Shown: one piece after another, positions 1 to 7,164 of the stretch
Layout: each line of letters begins with the position of its first letter
How positions within the stretch are numbered: position 1 is the stretch's first letter
Origin: Desulfobacterales bacterium
GTDB lineage: Bacteria; Desulfobacterota; Desulfobacteria; Desulfobacterales; JAAELO01
DNA length: 56,637 nucleotides
Reading direction: 5' to 3'
Assembly (NCBI GenBank): GCA_024226555.1
Contig: JAAELO010000512.1
Coordinates: forward strand, 1-56,637
Notes under the pieces: generated by a model
Told to the model about the DNA's origin: nothing
The model's database searches: none
Seen by the model: only the letters and a program-made list of their open reading frames with translations
Position numbers and translations under genes: made by a program

Positions 1-19
1 AAAAAAAAAAAAAAAAAAA
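1..19. other. Terminal poly-A run
   Basis: The contig opens with 19 consecutive A. Nothing links it to a gene or structure. It is most likely an assembly or library artefact at a contig end, possibly caused by the inverted repeat shared by the two ends. Confidence 0.6.
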
Positions 20-44
20 CTCTAAAAATCCACACCGTGCCAGC

Positions 45-183
45 TGGGAACATGATAACTGAATAAGAAACACAGCTTACTAAAAGGTCAAATGAAATTG
101 GGGTGTTGGGTGTACTAAAGACACTATTACAACCTAACTGCAGGACTGCATAACAATATTACATATGTTACAAAATTACATAG
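45..183 (+). repeat. Left copy of a diverged terminal inverted repeat (decayed gene fragment)
   Basis: From about 84 this strand matches the reverse complement of the far right end (56484-56580): AAGGTCAAA, TTGGGGT, GTACTAAAGAC and CCTAACTGC are shared in the same order, followed by TTACA-rich sequence. A weaker match (AGCTGG) reaches back to about 45. The right copy is read as the open end of a gene; here the same frame carries TAA at 81 and TGA at 93. This copy is therefore noncoding, either a decayed paralogue or a noncoding repeat. Confidence 0.6.
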
Positions 184-305
184 ATTACAAATAATCCTTG
201 CCTTCTACTTTAATATGTGTTACAATAAGACAATGGGTGAATTTCATTCAAAGAATGATATTCTTTAACAGCCTGCAATAGCTAGCTAACAGAGAGGAGT
301 TTGTT

Positions 306-317
306 ATGACCATGTAG
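306..317 (+). promoter_or_regulatory. Three-codon leader ORF with its own ribosome site
   Basis: GAGAGGAG at 293-300 sits at good spacing before ATG ACC ATG TAG. The product would be only Met-Thr-Met. A perfect inverted repeat follows 13 bases downstream. A mini-ORF followed by a hairpin ahead of the first gene resembles a leader that tunes downstream translation. This is inference from arrangement only. Confidence 0.3.
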
Positions 318-330
318 TTAAACGCTATCC

Positions 331-364
331 TAGTTAATAAGGAAGAGCGCATCTTTATTAACTA
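331..364 (+). promoter_or_regulatory. Leader hairpin upstream of the first gene
   Basis: TAGTTAATAA (331-340) is perfectly complementary to TTATTAACTA (355-364), with short extra AAGA/TCTT pairing inside the loop. There is no following T-run, so it is not a classic intrinsic terminator. It lies 35 bases before the first start codon. The rest of 184-398 holds no gene that I can support. Confidence 0.5.
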
Positions 365-398
365 CGGTGGAAGTTTAACCAAAAGAGAGGAGAAAAGA

Positions 399-596
399 AT
401 GAGTAAAATAAAACAAGCAGCAAAAGATGTAGGTTTAAGAAGTTACAAGCGTAAGTATAAAGATTCTGATCCATATGTCAGTGATTCTGATTTACATGGC
501 TTTGTTGTTTGCGATTTTAACCTTATAAATGAAGATAAGAAATACTTATGGAGAGATAAGATGTTTGACTTTCTCAGACGAGTATTTAAAGAATAA
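399..596 (+). CDS. Hypothetical small early protein
   Basis: A 65-residue charged protein, Lys- and Asp-rich, with no motif I recognise. GAGAGGAG lies 8-9 bases before the ATG and fixes the start. It is the first gene of the rightward arm, where phages often carry small host-takeover proteins, but no function can be assigned. Confidence 0.75.
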   Translation: MSKIKQAAKDVGLRSYKRKYKDSDPYVSDSDLHGFVVCDFNLINEDKKYLWRDKMFDFLRRVFKE

Positions 597-607
597 ATTC
601 AAGAAAC

Positions 608-620
608 GTCAAATTTTAAC
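608..620. repeat. Variant copy of the dispersed palindrome (GTCAA-N3-TTaAC)
   Basis: AAGAAAC followed by GTCAAATTTTAAC, one base away from the perfect GTCAA-N3-TTGAC palindrome found elsewhere. It lies in the gap between the first two genes. Confidence 0.6.
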
Positions 621-642
621 CATTTAACTGGGAGGAAGAAAG

Positions 643-804
643 ATGAAATGGATATCAAAAGATACTAGATTATTTTTTGAGCATACACTGGGGAAGAGAT
701 CACATTTAACCAAACTTGGTAAATTTGTTCTTTCTCCGTTTATACTCATAGCGGGTTGTGTATTTGGATTTATAGAACTTTTATTTACTAAAAAAGGAGA
801 ATAA
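643..804 (+). CDS. Small membrane protein
   Basis: A 53-residue protein with a basic N-terminal half and one hydrophobic segment at about residues 29-49, so a likely single-pass inner-membrane protein. GGAGGAAG precedes the ATG at ideal spacing. Family unknown. Confidence 0.65.
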   Translation: MKWISKDTRLFFEHTLGKRSHLTKLGKFVLSPFILIAGCVFGFIELLFTKKGE

Positions 805-832
805 AGATGTTAATTTTAAAAAGGAGGAAGAA

Positions 833-1351
833 ATGTCAGATAAAGAACTTGCAATTAGAAAGGTAGTACTTACAAACAAACCCACTTTGCTTCTTTGCTC
901 AGATAAAAAGAACCAAGAATCCACTAGGGTTATTCTTTATCATCTGAAGAGAAAGATGCTTAGTAAAGGGGAAGCAGAAACAATCGGGATTACTAAATTT
1001 TCCCATGAAGGAGTGCTTTTTATTAAAATTTTCAAGAGACCAACGCAAACCCTCTACGAGCTAGATGAAAATGGGATTCCAGTTTTAAGTGAAATACCGC
1101 CAGAGGAAGACAAAGATCTCCAAAGACAAATTATGCTGATGAGAAAAGATGGAGTGGAGGAGGAAGAAATCCAAAAGGTTATAGATGAAGCGAAGGGAGA
1201 GAAAAGCCCTTCCCCGAATCCACCCGAGGACTCAGCTGACGAAAACCGCGGAATTGATTTAAAACCAGAGGCTATCCTGACCGAAAAAGAAGAAATGAAG
1301 AAAATGCTTGAGGAAGAGGAAGATGAAGATAACTCTAAAGGAAAGAATTAG
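833..1351 (+). CDS. Hypothetical protein with acidic tail
   Basis: 172 residues. The first ~85 residues have the mixed composition of a folded domain. From about residue 88 the chain becomes strongly Glu/Lys/Asp-rich and ends in a run of acidic residues, so the C-terminal half is probably disordered or coiled. AAAGGAGG precedes the start. No known family recognised. Confidence 0.8.
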   Translation: MSDKELAIRKVVLTNKPTLLLCSDKKNQESTRVILYHLKRKMLSKGEAETIGITKFSHEGVLFIKIFKRPTQTLYELDENGIPVLSEIPPEEDKDLQRQIMLMRKDGVEEEEIQKVIDEAKGEKSPSPNPPEDSADENRGIDLKPEAILTEKEEMKKMLEEEEDEDNSKGKN

Positions 1352-1448
1352 AATAAAAAGAGAAAGTTTTTGGGTCGGCTTTTGGAGCGGTATAGCCGTT
1401 GCTACTACCATCTGGGTAATTTGTATTATAATAACTGAATCTATTTAA
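1323..1448 (+). CDS. Small single-pass membrane protein
   Basis: A 41-residue reading frame that overlaps the last 29 bases of the upstream gene in another frame. It has a basic N-terminus and a hydrophobic stretch at about residues 17-38. A GA-rich ribosome site lies inside the upstream gene, suggesting translational coupling. The prediction rests on composition and arrangement only. Confidence 0.45.
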   Translation: MKITLKERIRIKRESFWVGFWSGIAVATTIWVICIIITESI

Positions 1449-1460
1449 AAGGAAACTAAA

Positions 1461-1700
1461 ATGACAGTAGACGAAAGTATTATATCCGCAGTAGAAAACT
1501 GGATAAACCACGGACTTGACCCAGGTTCATGTACTCGCCTTTTGCTTGAAGGAAAGTACGAAGAAGCACTTTCTCACGCGCACCCACTGATTAAACCTCA
1601 CTGGCATGACCACATCGCCTTTATACAAAGCTTACCAGAGCAATGCCGTGGCGAGAATATGGAAGAATGGAAGAAACTGAAAAGAGAAGAATATAACTAA
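1461..1700 (+). CDS. Small phage protein, unknown
   Basis: 79 residues. The pattern of a Gly-Leu-x-Pro-Gly segment, then an 'EGKYEEAL' helix, His-rich middle and an 'LPEQCRG...W' end resembles small conserved proteins seen in many tailed phages whose function is unknown. That likeness is from memory. AAAGGAAAC lies before the ATG. Confidence 0.75.
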   Translation: MTVDESIISAVENWINHGLDPGSCTRLLLEGKYEEALSHAHPLIKPHWHDHIAFIQSLPEQCRGENMEEWKKLKREEYN

Positions 1701-1711
1701 AGGAGAATAAA

Positions 1712-1927
1712 ATGCAAGAAGGAATGTATTCATTACAAGAATTTAAAAAAGAGTTAAGAAAAGATTGTTTCGGGAATGATGCAGAAGAAAATTTATCTAA
1801 AGGTCTGTGTATTCAATGTAAAGAACTAGCAATTCCAAAATGCTACTCAGAGATGGGTATAAGAGAGTATGAGATTTCTGGTCTTTGCGAAAAGTGTTTT
1901 GACCAGATTTGTGGAGCGGAGGAATAG
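1712..1927 (+). CDS. Zinc-ribbon-like small protein
   Basis: 71 residues with two CxxC knuckles, CIQC at about 34-37 and CEKC at about 59-62, plus further Cys. This is the usual layout of a small zinc ribbon. AAAGGAG lies before the start. Function unknown; nucleic-acid or protein binding is possible. Confidence 0.75.
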   Translation: MQEGMYSLQEFKKELRKDCFGNDAEENLSKGLCIQCKELAIPKCYSEMGIREYEISGLCEKCFDQICGAEE

Positions 1928-1930
1928 AAA

Positions 1931-2308
1931 ATGAAAAGGAGAGAATCTATGAAAAAGAAAAGTAATAGAGATCTTTGTCTCCAGATGTACGAATGGTGTT
2001 CAAAGGAAGATGGAAGAGATAAAAGTGATTATCAAGACTATCTTGTCTCTACCGGTAAAAAAGAAGAGTTTGCAATTTGTTGGGCTTGTATAGAAGCGAG
2101 AGGAAGTTGTCGCATTTGTCCTATAGAATGGTCAAAAGATGAAGATAAAAGTTTAATATATCCATCTTCTCTTCAATGTATGGAAACTCATACAGCATAT
2201 GATAACTGGAAAGAGTCACTTGAAAACTGGGGCAGGGATAAAAGAGTCTCCACAGTCAAACACGCTAAAGCTATAATAAAACTAATCAAAGATACTTGGA
2301 AGGAGTAA
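1931..2308 (+). CDS. Cysteine-rich hypothetical protein
   Basis: 125 residues with Cys concentrated in the middle, including CWAC and CRIC about ten residues apart, suggesting one bound metal. The first ATG has GGAGG eight bases upstream. A second in-frame ATG at 1949 also has GGAG, so the true start could be six codons later. No known family recognised. Confidence 0.75.
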   Translation: MKRRESMKKKSNRDLCLQMYEWCSKEDGRDKSDYQDYLVSTGKKEEFAICWACIEARGSCRICPIEWSKDEDKSLIYPSSLQCMETHTAYDNWKESLENWGRDKRVSTVKHAKAIIKLIKDTWKE

Positions 2309-2312
2309 AGAG

Positions 2313-2399
2313 ATGAAAATACAAACTATAATTATGGTGTTACTTTACCTTCTTGCAGTTATGTTCGCGTTTAGCATACCGCATATACTTTACCCTTAA
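2313..2399 (+). CDS. Very small membrane peptide
   Basis: A 28-residue, almost entirely hydrophobic peptide with AAGGAG upstream of its ATG. It fills an otherwise empty gap in a tightly packed operon, which supports it being real. One membrane helix expected; function unknown. Confidence 0.45.
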   Translation: MKIQTIIMVLLYLLAVMFAFSIPHILYP

Positions 2400-2412
2400 A
2401 GGAGAAGCCAAA

Positions 2413-2628
2413 ATGCCAAAGAATTGGAAATTAATCTCGAAAGAAACTGGAAAAGAGATAAAGCTTGGAATGGAGGTAATTAACTTCCGAGGAAGGGTTT
2501 ATAAACTTAGCGGAGGAAATCCGCCTAATGAATCTAACTCTTCTGGGTTTATATTTGTTGAAGATGAGAATAAAAGAGATTGGCTACATTACCCAAATAA
2601 CTTTGGACTTAAATGGGAGAAGAAATAA
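2413..2628 (+). CDS. Hypothetical protein
   Basis: 71 residues starting 'MPKNWKL'. AAAGGAG lies 9 bases before this ATG, so I prefer it to the longer frame opening at 2353, which would run through the preceding membrane peptide. Aromatic and Gly-rich, resembling a small beta-barrel domain, but no family recognised. Confidence 0.7.
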   Translation: MPKNWKLISKETGKEIKLGMEVINFRGRVYKLSGGNPPNESNSSGFIFVEDENKRDWLHYPNNFGLKWEKK

Positions 2629-2840
2629 TGCAAAAATACACAAAAGCACTAGAAAAATTACTTGAGAAAAACGAGTGTGAAGTAAAAATTTTTAAAAATA
2701 ATAAAGGTACATTTACTGTAATCGCAGATGGTTTTGTTTTAGGTATAGGAGAACATAAACAGTGGAGACGTGCTTTAGTTCTTGCAGAAAAGGATTATTC
2801 TGATTGGATGTTAAAGGAGAAGGTTGATGCCGAAGATTAA
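2628..2840 (+). CDS. Hypothetical protein
   Basis: 70 residues. The start overlaps the previous stop as TAATG, typical of translational coupling; GGGAG lies upstream. A longer frame would begin at 2613. The layout suggests a short helix followed by a small alpha/beta domain. No family recognised. Confidence 0.7.
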   Translation: MQKYTKALEKLLEKNECEVKIFKNNKGTFTVIADGFVLGIGEHKQWRRALVLAEKDYSDWMLKEKVDAED

Positions 2841-3072
2841 ACCTACGGAAAAAGATGTTAAAAGAGCTATAAAGGTAATTCTAACAGATAAGAAAAGTTA
2901 CCCGAAGAGTCTGAATTACGCCGTGGAGTACTGCAGAGCAGGATTATTCCTATCCGGTGAACCACTCAAAACTCAAGTCCTCTACATACTTAACAACATT
3001 ACATCTTGGAGAGGGAACGGTAATAAAGAAGTTAGGCAATTATTGAAAGACTTTATAAAAAAGGAGGAATAA
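2827..3072 (+). CDS. Hypothetical protein
   Basis: 81 residues, basic and helical in character. GGAGAAGG precedes both TTG at 2824 and ATG at 2827; the ATG is preferred. It overlaps the upstream gene by 14 bases. No known motif. Confidence 0.7.
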   Translation: MPKIKPTEKDVKRAIKVILTDKKSYPKSLNYAVEYCRAGLFLSGEPLKTQVLYILNNITSWRGNGNKEVRQLLKDFIKKEE

Positions 3073-3073
3073 A

Positions 3074-3334
3074 ATGCAAATCACAAAGATACAAAAGTCA
3101 ACATTTGACCTTTCTGCGAAGGCGAAGCCTAAAGCTATGAAATCTTACAAAGTAACTATAAATTGGCATGGAGAAAGATTCTACTTCAAAGCAAATTCCA
3201 TGACAGAACAAGGCGCGCTTAGAAACGCTATGTGGGGACTTTCAAAGAGACTTCAAGTCAGCTATTCCAGCGTAAAGTTTCATACTATGGATTCTCAAAA
3301 AGACAGATGGAAAGTAAAAGAGATAGGGAAGTAA
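3074..3334 (+). CDS. Hypothetical protein carrying a dispersed palindrome in its 5' end
   Basis: 86 basic residues with a strong AAAAAGGAGG ribosome site. The central part ('YKVTINWHGERFYFKANS') reads like beta strands. The palindrome at 3097-3109 lies inside codons 8-12. Function unknown. Confidence 0.75.
   Translation: MQITKIQKSTFDLSAKAKPKAMKSYKVTINWHGERFYFKANSMTEQGALRNAMWGLSKRLQVSYSSVKFHTMDSQKDRWKVKEIGK
3097..3109. repeat. Dispersed palindrome GTCAA-CAT-TTGAC
   Basis: Perfect 5-bp arms. The CTTTCT flank on the right is the reverse complement of the AGAAAG flank seen at other copies. Located inside a coding region. Confidence 0.7.
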
Positions 3335-3362
3335 ATTAATACCAAAGAGAAAGCGAGGGGAA

Positions 3363-3551
3363 ATGAGTATAGTAAGGGAAAATCTTATGGAAGTTAAAAA
3401 TTATTCTCCGTATTGTGGAAACTGGCAAAGTTGGTGCAATAACCCCAGAATGAGTTTTAATGGGGAGCAGTTTGTTTGTCCGAAATGTAATTTTATTACA
3501 GAGTTCCCTAAAAGATTTATAAAGAAATATAAGCAGAAGTGGAATAAATAA
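3363..3551 (+). CDS. Small zinc-ribbon-like protein
   Basis: 62 residues. Cys at about 18 and 25 and a CPKC knuckle at about 39-42 could bind zinc. The ribosome site is weak (GAGGGGAAATG), but the gene fits the gap exactly. Function unknown. Confidence 0.65.
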   Translation: MSIVRENLMEVKNYSPYCGNWQSWCNNPRMSFNGEQFVCPKCNFITEFPKRFIKKYKQKWNK

Positions 3552-3581
3552 AACCATAACCAAGAAACAATAGGAGGAGAT

Positions 3582-3776
3582 ATGAGAGTCATACAAATAG
3601 AGGAATCCAAATTTAATGAGCTTTTTGCAAATCTAAGAAAAGATTTAGAGCTTAAAAAGTTTACCTGTAGAGAATTGATAGACCCAAGGGATCAAATAGA
3701 TACCATGTCTCACGAAATGCACAGGCATTTTAATTATCACATTTGCAAGTTTAAAGACAAATTAGAGGAAGGGTAG
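3582..3776 (+). CDS. Hypothetical protein
   Basis: 64 residues with a good AGGAGGAG ribosome site. Charged, helical in character, with a His cluster near the middle. No known family. Confidence 0.65.
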   Translation: MRVIQIEESKFNELFANLRKDLELKKFTCRELIDPRDQIDTMSHEMHRHFNYHICKFKDKLEEG

Positions 3777-3803
3777 AAAACATACATCAAGAAAGGAGAT
3801 AAG

Positions 3804-4001
3804 ATAGGAGTTACTAAGAGTTGTTATGACTGTAAGTGGTTAGAGTGGATAGATGCTGATGACAATATTTCTGGGTATAACTGTAATGGAAGGGATTATA
3901 AAACTGAAAAGGCCGCGTTTAACCATGTAGCCTTATTAGATAAAGAGTCTTATTTACAAAAAGGTAAGCCCTGTTGCGATCCCAAAAAGGAGCCAAAATG
4001 A
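3804..4001 (+). CDS. Probable small zinc-type protein with a non-standard AUA start
   Basis: The frame from 3804 encodes about 65 residues (SCYDCKWLEW near the N-terminus, a CC pair near the end) and ends in TGA at 3999-4001, forming an ATGA overlap with the next start. AAAGGAGATAAG ends directly before ATA at 3804 with ideal spacing, and no ATG, GTG or TTG lies in frame nearby. Either an AUA start is used, the start is mutated, or there is a base error. The coupling overlap and protein-like composition argue that the gene is real. Confidence 0.5.
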   Translation: MGVTKSCYDCKWLEWIDADDNISGYNCNGRDYKTEKAAFNHVALLDKESYLQKGKPCCDPKKEPK

Positions 4002-4372
4002 CCAACAAGAAAGATAAATTATTGCCGTTTACAGAAAAGGTAATAGATTTTTGTACTAAACAAAATTATGAAGGAGTTGGAGCTACTAATGAAAAAGAAT
4101 TTAGTCAAGTAGCTTTTAGATTATACGGATGTTTTACATTACAAGGGTTAACCCTTGAGCAAATAACAGAAATAACAAATTGTATTCTATGTGCAAGAGC
4201 CAGAGCAGAGACAGAAGAGTATAAGAAATATGAGTTTTGTAAGGCTGTTAAGTGCCATGAATTACAGGACGATAAATGTCTGTTTGACTCTACGCCTAAG
4301 TATTGTGTAAATGGGTATAAAGCTTTTGTTTATAAGTGGCTAAAAGAAAACAACTATAAAATAATAAAGTAA
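3998..4372 (+). CDS. Hypothetical protein
   Basis: 124 residues from the ATG preceded by AAAAAGGAGCC. The ATG overlaps the previous stop as ATGA. Six Cys are clustered in the second half (CILC, then C-x5-C). The C-terminus 'LKENNYKIIK' closely matches the corresponding segment of the gene at 4721, suggesting partial duplication. Function unknown. Confidence 0.7.
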   Translation: MTNKKDKLLPFTEKVIDFCTKQNYEGVGATNEKEFSQVAFRLYGCFTLQGLTLEQITEITNCILCARARAETEEYKKYEFCKAVKCHELQDDKCLFDSTPKYCVNGYKAFVYKWLKENNYKIIK

Positions 4373-4392
4373 GATAAAGAGAGGTTGGTATT

Positions 4393-4530
4393 ATGTCAGT
4401 AGTATATTGTGAGTATTGTGATGAATACGTAGATACGGATTTTGAATTGGAACATTTTGAGGACGATCTTGTGAATGGTGCTTTTTATTGCGCTACACAG
4501 AGAGAAGATGAACAGTCAGGGAACCAATAA
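4393..4530 (+). CDS. Small CxxC protein
   Basis: 45 residues, acidic, with CEYC at residues 6-9 and one further Cys at 33. GAGAGGTTGG lies upstream of the ATG. Probably a small metal-binding peptide; no family recognised. Confidence 0.5.
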   Translation: MSVVYCEYCDEYVDTDFELEHFEDDLVNGAFYCATQREDEQSGNQ

Positions 4531-4552
4531 CAATTAAGGGAGAGAGGTGGGT

Positions 4553-4702
4553 ATGACATTCTGGAAAGAGTTAGGAGCAAGAAAGTGTGAAAAGTGTGGG
4601 TGTTCTGGGATGGAAGGTAGAATATTCAAATATGTTGGTAGTGGGATTTGGTGCTGCCAAAACTGTGGATCGACATTTACAACTAAAACCAACAACAATT
4701 AA
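4553..4702 (+). CDS. Zinc-ribbon peptide
   Basis: 49 residues with the paired knuckles CEKCGC (about 12-17) and CCQNC (about 34-38), the spacing of a classic two-knuckle zinc ribbon. GAGAGGTGGG is upstream. Function unknown. Confidence 0.6.
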   Translation: MTFWKELGARKCEKCGCSGMEGRIFKYVGSGIWCCQNCGSTFTTKTNNN

Positions 4703-4720
4703 ACAAGGGAGAGTAAGAAA

Positions 4721-4897
4721 ATGAGAGTAAAAGAACCTAGCGCAAACGAAATCATCAACGACTTAATAGATTTCTTTACTCGCCATGTTTCATGGGTATT
4801 AGTTTTTAAGTGTATCTATGACGCACTGAAAGAAAACGGATATAAAATTATAAAGGAGAAGAAAGATGAGAAAAGAGACAATAGAAAAAATAAATGA
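4721..4897 (+). CDS. Hypothetical protein, partial relative of the 3998 gene product
   Basis: 58 residues. The segment 'ALKENGYKIIK' matches the C-terminus of the protein at 3998-4372, after which this frame runs on for a Lys-rich tail overlapping the next gene by 32 bases. It may be a truncated duplicate. Ribosome site GGGAGAG. Confidence 0.45.
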   Translation: MRVKEPSANEIINDLIDFFTRHVSWVLVFKCIYDALKENGYKIIKEKKDEKRDNRKNK

Positions 4898-5156
4898 GTA
4901 TTTTGATGTAAGACCTCAGTTAGTAAGACCAAAAGAGTCTATAATTTTTGGTTTTATTACTGATACCAAAATGAATTACTTCCTAGACTTCATAGTTAAA
5001 GAAAGTCAAGAAAGACAAGAATTAATCAATACACTTAAAAAAGAGATCAATCTTGCTGTTCCAAAAATAAGACAAGAAGGTAATGTTTCTTGTGAATGTC
5101 CTAAAGCTGAAGAATGCGTTTACTACGGAAAATCAGATACATGTCTTTATAAATAA
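4866..5156 (+). CDS. Hypothetical protein with C-terminal Cys cluster
   Basis: 96 residues. The first two thirds look helical. The last 25 residues carry five Cys (CECPKAEEC, then a final C), which could form a small metal site. AAAGGAG before ATG. Immediately upstream of the ligase gene. Confidence 0.7.
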   Translation: MRKETIEKINEYFDVRPQLVRPKESIIFGFITDTKMNYFLDFIVKESQERQELINTLKKEINLAVPKIRQEGNVSCECPKAEECVYYGKSDTCLYK

Positions 5157-5170
5157 AAGGAGAAAACAAA

Positions 5171-6055
5171 ATGATTAGAAAACCTCTTAAAGCCCCGAAC
5201 GCTTCACTGGAAGATTCAGAGCTAGAATTGCTCTCCTATCCAGTACTCGGCTCGGCTAAAATAGATGGGTTCCGCTGCTTGATAGATGGTTATGCTAAGA
5301 CTTCATCTATGAAACCTCAGCCAAACCCTTTCATACAAAACGAGCTTTCATTCCCTTGGCTTAATGGCTTAGATGGAGAACTTGTCATAGGCAAGCCAAA
5401 TGACCCTGGTGCTTTCAATAAATCCACCGGTCCACTAAGGCGACAACACGGTGAGCCAGATTTCACCTTCTACGTCTTTGATAGATTTCTCAAGCCGAAT
5501 GAGTCCTACGGCAAACGATGGATTCTAGAACTCCAAAACTTTCCCTATCACTCCAGAGTTATAGCCCTTCCGCAAGAAGTTCTTAAATCTCCTGCTCAAG
5601 TTATTGCATTCACAAAAGCTTGTATAAATCAAGGCTTCGAAGGTGCTATGATTAGAACTATAGATGGAAAGTACAAGCAAGGTAGAGCTACCTTCAACGA
5701 GATGAATATCTTCAAACGAAAACCGCTTTCTGATGCTGAAGCTACAATCATAGGCTTCAATGAGAAAATGACTAATTTAAACCCACAAGAAATTGACGAA
5801 ATGGGTTACGCTAAACGCGCTTCGAATCAAGAAAATAAAGTCCCTGCAGGTACTCTCGGGAGTTTTATTTTACAATCTGCTCTTTGGGAAAAACCGTTTA
5901 ACTGCAGAGGAAAAATTGACGATCCTTTAGCACTGGAAATCTGGAATAACAAAGAAAAATATCTCGGAAAACAGGTGACTTTTAAATACCAAGCGTACGG
6001 TTCAATCGATGCTCCAAGACAACCTATATTTCATAGATTCTATGAGGAGTTTTAA
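5171..6055 (+). CDS. ATP-dependent DNA ligase
   Basis: 294 residues. It joins nicked duplex DNA through a lysyl-AMP intermediate. Nucleotidyltransferase motif I is KIDGFR with the AMP-accepting Lys at residue 30. Motif III is 'LDGELV', motif IV 'EGAMIR', and motif V 'FKRKPLSDAEA'. A C-terminal OB-fold region follows. The compact length fits T7-like phage ligases. AAAGGAG precedes the ATG. Its role would be sealing replication and repair nicks in the cytoplasm. Confidence 0.93.
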   Translation: MIRKPLKAPNASLEDSELELLSYPVLGSAKIDGFRCLIDGYAKTSSMKPQPNPFIQNELSFPWLNGLDGELVIGKPNDPGAFNKSTGPLRRQHGEPDFTFYVFDRFLKPNESYGKRWILELQNFPYHSRVIALPQEVLKSPAQVIAFTKACINQGFEGAMIRTIDGKYKQGRATFNEMNIFKRKPLSDAEATIIGFNEKMTNLNPQEIDEMGYAKRASNQENKVPAGTLGSFILQSALWEKPFNCRGKIDDPLALEIWNNKEKYLGKQVTFKYQAYGSIDAPRQPIFHRFYEEF

Positions 6056-6056
6056 G

Positions 6057-6125
6057 ATGATTGAATTTATTATTTGGTTTACAGCAGGAAGTTTAGTAGG
6101 TGCAGTACTTTGTATTGATAATTAG
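6057..6125 (+). CDS. Very small membrane peptide
   Basis: A 22-residue hydrophobic peptide with GAGGAG ahead of its ATG, starting two bases after the ligase stop. It is probably translated together with the ligase. Function unknown. Confidence 0.4.
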   Translation: MIEFIIWFTAGSLVGAVLCIDN

Positions 6126-6140
6126 TATATTACAAATGTG

Positions 6141-6173
6141 TTGACAGCTGTAATATAACTATTGACAGCTGTA
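6141..6173 (+). repeat. Direct repeat over the -35 region of a promoter
   Basis: TTGACAGCTGTA occurs at 6141-6152 and again at 6162-6173, exactly 21 bp apart (two helical turns). The second copy contains the -35 box and the palindrome CAGCTG. Two same-face sites over a promoter are typical of a repressor operator. The ribbon-helix-helix protein at 9239 is a candidate binder, by inference. Confidence 0.5.
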
Positions 6174-6190
6174 TAAAAATATGTTATAAT
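6162..6190 (+). promoter_or_regulatory. Strong sigma-70 promoter
   Basis: A perfect TTGACA (6162-6167), a 17-bp spacer and a perfect TATAAT (6185-6190). Transcription should start near 6197. It reads the genes from 6214 onward and is nearly identical to the promoter at 9175. Confidence 0.88.
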
Positions 6191-6213
6191 TAAATATAAT
6201 GAAAGGAAAAAGG

Positions 6214-6447
6214 ATGAAACCAAAATTTAAAGTCAATGATATTGTAAAAATGAAAGATGATTTTCACTTTAATCCAGCATCAAAAACTACAAGTATTGGT
6301 AAAATTCAGGCAATTCATATTCATAAAGTATCTTGTAGAAAAGGAGAAAGAAATATTTTAGTACCAAAGTTTAAAATTACTTACACAATATCTGGATTTT
6401 CTCTTCAGCCAGGTGAACAACAACTTAAATTATATAAGGAGAAATAG
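6214..6447 (+). CDS. Hypothetical basic protein
   Basis: 77 residues. I prefer ATG 6214 over ATG 6199: the predicted transcript starts at about 6197, which would leave the first ATG leaderless, while AAAGGAAAAAGG precedes the second. Basic and beta-rich ('FKVNDIVKMKDDF'), resembling small KOW/SH3-type domains. First gene behind the strong promoter. Confidence 0.7.
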   Translation: MKPKFKVNDIVKMKDDFHFNPASKTTSIGKIQAIHIHKVSCRKGERNILVPKFKITYTISGFSLQPGEQQLKLYKEK

Positions 6448-6448
6448 A

Positions 6449-6646
6449 ATGAAACACGAAACAACTTTAGAACAACAATCAAATCTTCCAGGTGCGAAAT
6501 CAGACTTCACCCGACCTTTAATCCTCGAACTTATTGATAAAGACCAGGGAAAGGAAGTCCTAGAACTTTTACATTCAGTTGGTCTTGAACTTCAAGAGAT
6601 TTCTCGAAAACCTAAATTTAGAATTGTAAAAAGGGGGCAAAAATGA
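6449..6646 (+). CDS. Hypothetical protein
   Basis: 65 residues from ATG 6449, preceded by AAGGAGAAATAG; a GTG start at 6413 would give a longer but less likely product. No motif recognised. Overlaps the next gene by 4 bases. Confidence 0.7.
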   Translation: MKHETTLEQQSNLPGAKSDFTRPLILELIDKDQGKEVLELLHSVGLELQEISRKPKFRIVKRGQK

Positions 6647-7164
6647 AAAAGCCATGTGGTGGTTGCGAAATACTTTATATTTTTAAAAGGTCAGGAGTTA
6701 ATAAAAATCCATGTCCTTATGCAGAAGAAGGGTATTTTTGTAAAGACAATAACTATAAATTTTTTAGGTCGAAAAAAGTTGACCCTACCTACAAACTAAC
6801 AGAAAAGTATAAAGACGGGTTTTCTTTGGTTGATATTGCAAGAGAAAAGCTTTGTTGGGATGAGTTTATAAAACTTATGGAAGATGAGTATAACGATGAC
6901 CATAAGTTAAAGTATTCTTGGAACAACTGGAAAGAAGATGAAGTTATTAAAAACAATCTCGATTGGCTTGTAGAAAAAGGGTTTATTGAGGAAGAGGTTA
7001 AAGAGTATGATAAATGCCCACGATGTAAGTCTAATATGAAGCTTATAACTGTTGGAAATAGAAATAACTTTTATTTAACGTGTAGTAGTTGTCTTGTTAA
7101 AACAGAGATATACTATAATAAAAAGAAACTTATAAATGCGTGGAACAGGAGGGCAAAGAAATGA
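6643..7164 (+). CDS. Two-part Cys-rich protein with a Lar-like C-terminal domain
   Basis: 173 residues. The C-terminal ~50 residues have the signature of Lar-family restriction-alleviation proteins: CPRC, then CSSC, then the 'LINAWNRRA' ending. Lar in Rac prophage modulates EcoKI-type type I restriction; the family name does not prove that role here. The N-terminal half has its own CGGC and further Cys and is unknown, so this is a Lar-like ribbon fused to an extra domain. Starts at an ATGA overlap. Confidence 0.75.
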   Translation: MKKPCGGCEILYIFKRSGVNKNPCPYAEEGYFCKDNNYKFFRSKKVDPTYKLTEKYKDGFSLVDIAREKLCWDEFIKLMEDEYNDDHKLKYSWNNWKEDEVIKNNLDWLVEKGFIEEEVKEYDKCPRCKSNMKLITVGNRNNFYLTCSSCLVKTEIYYNKKKLINAWNRRAKK

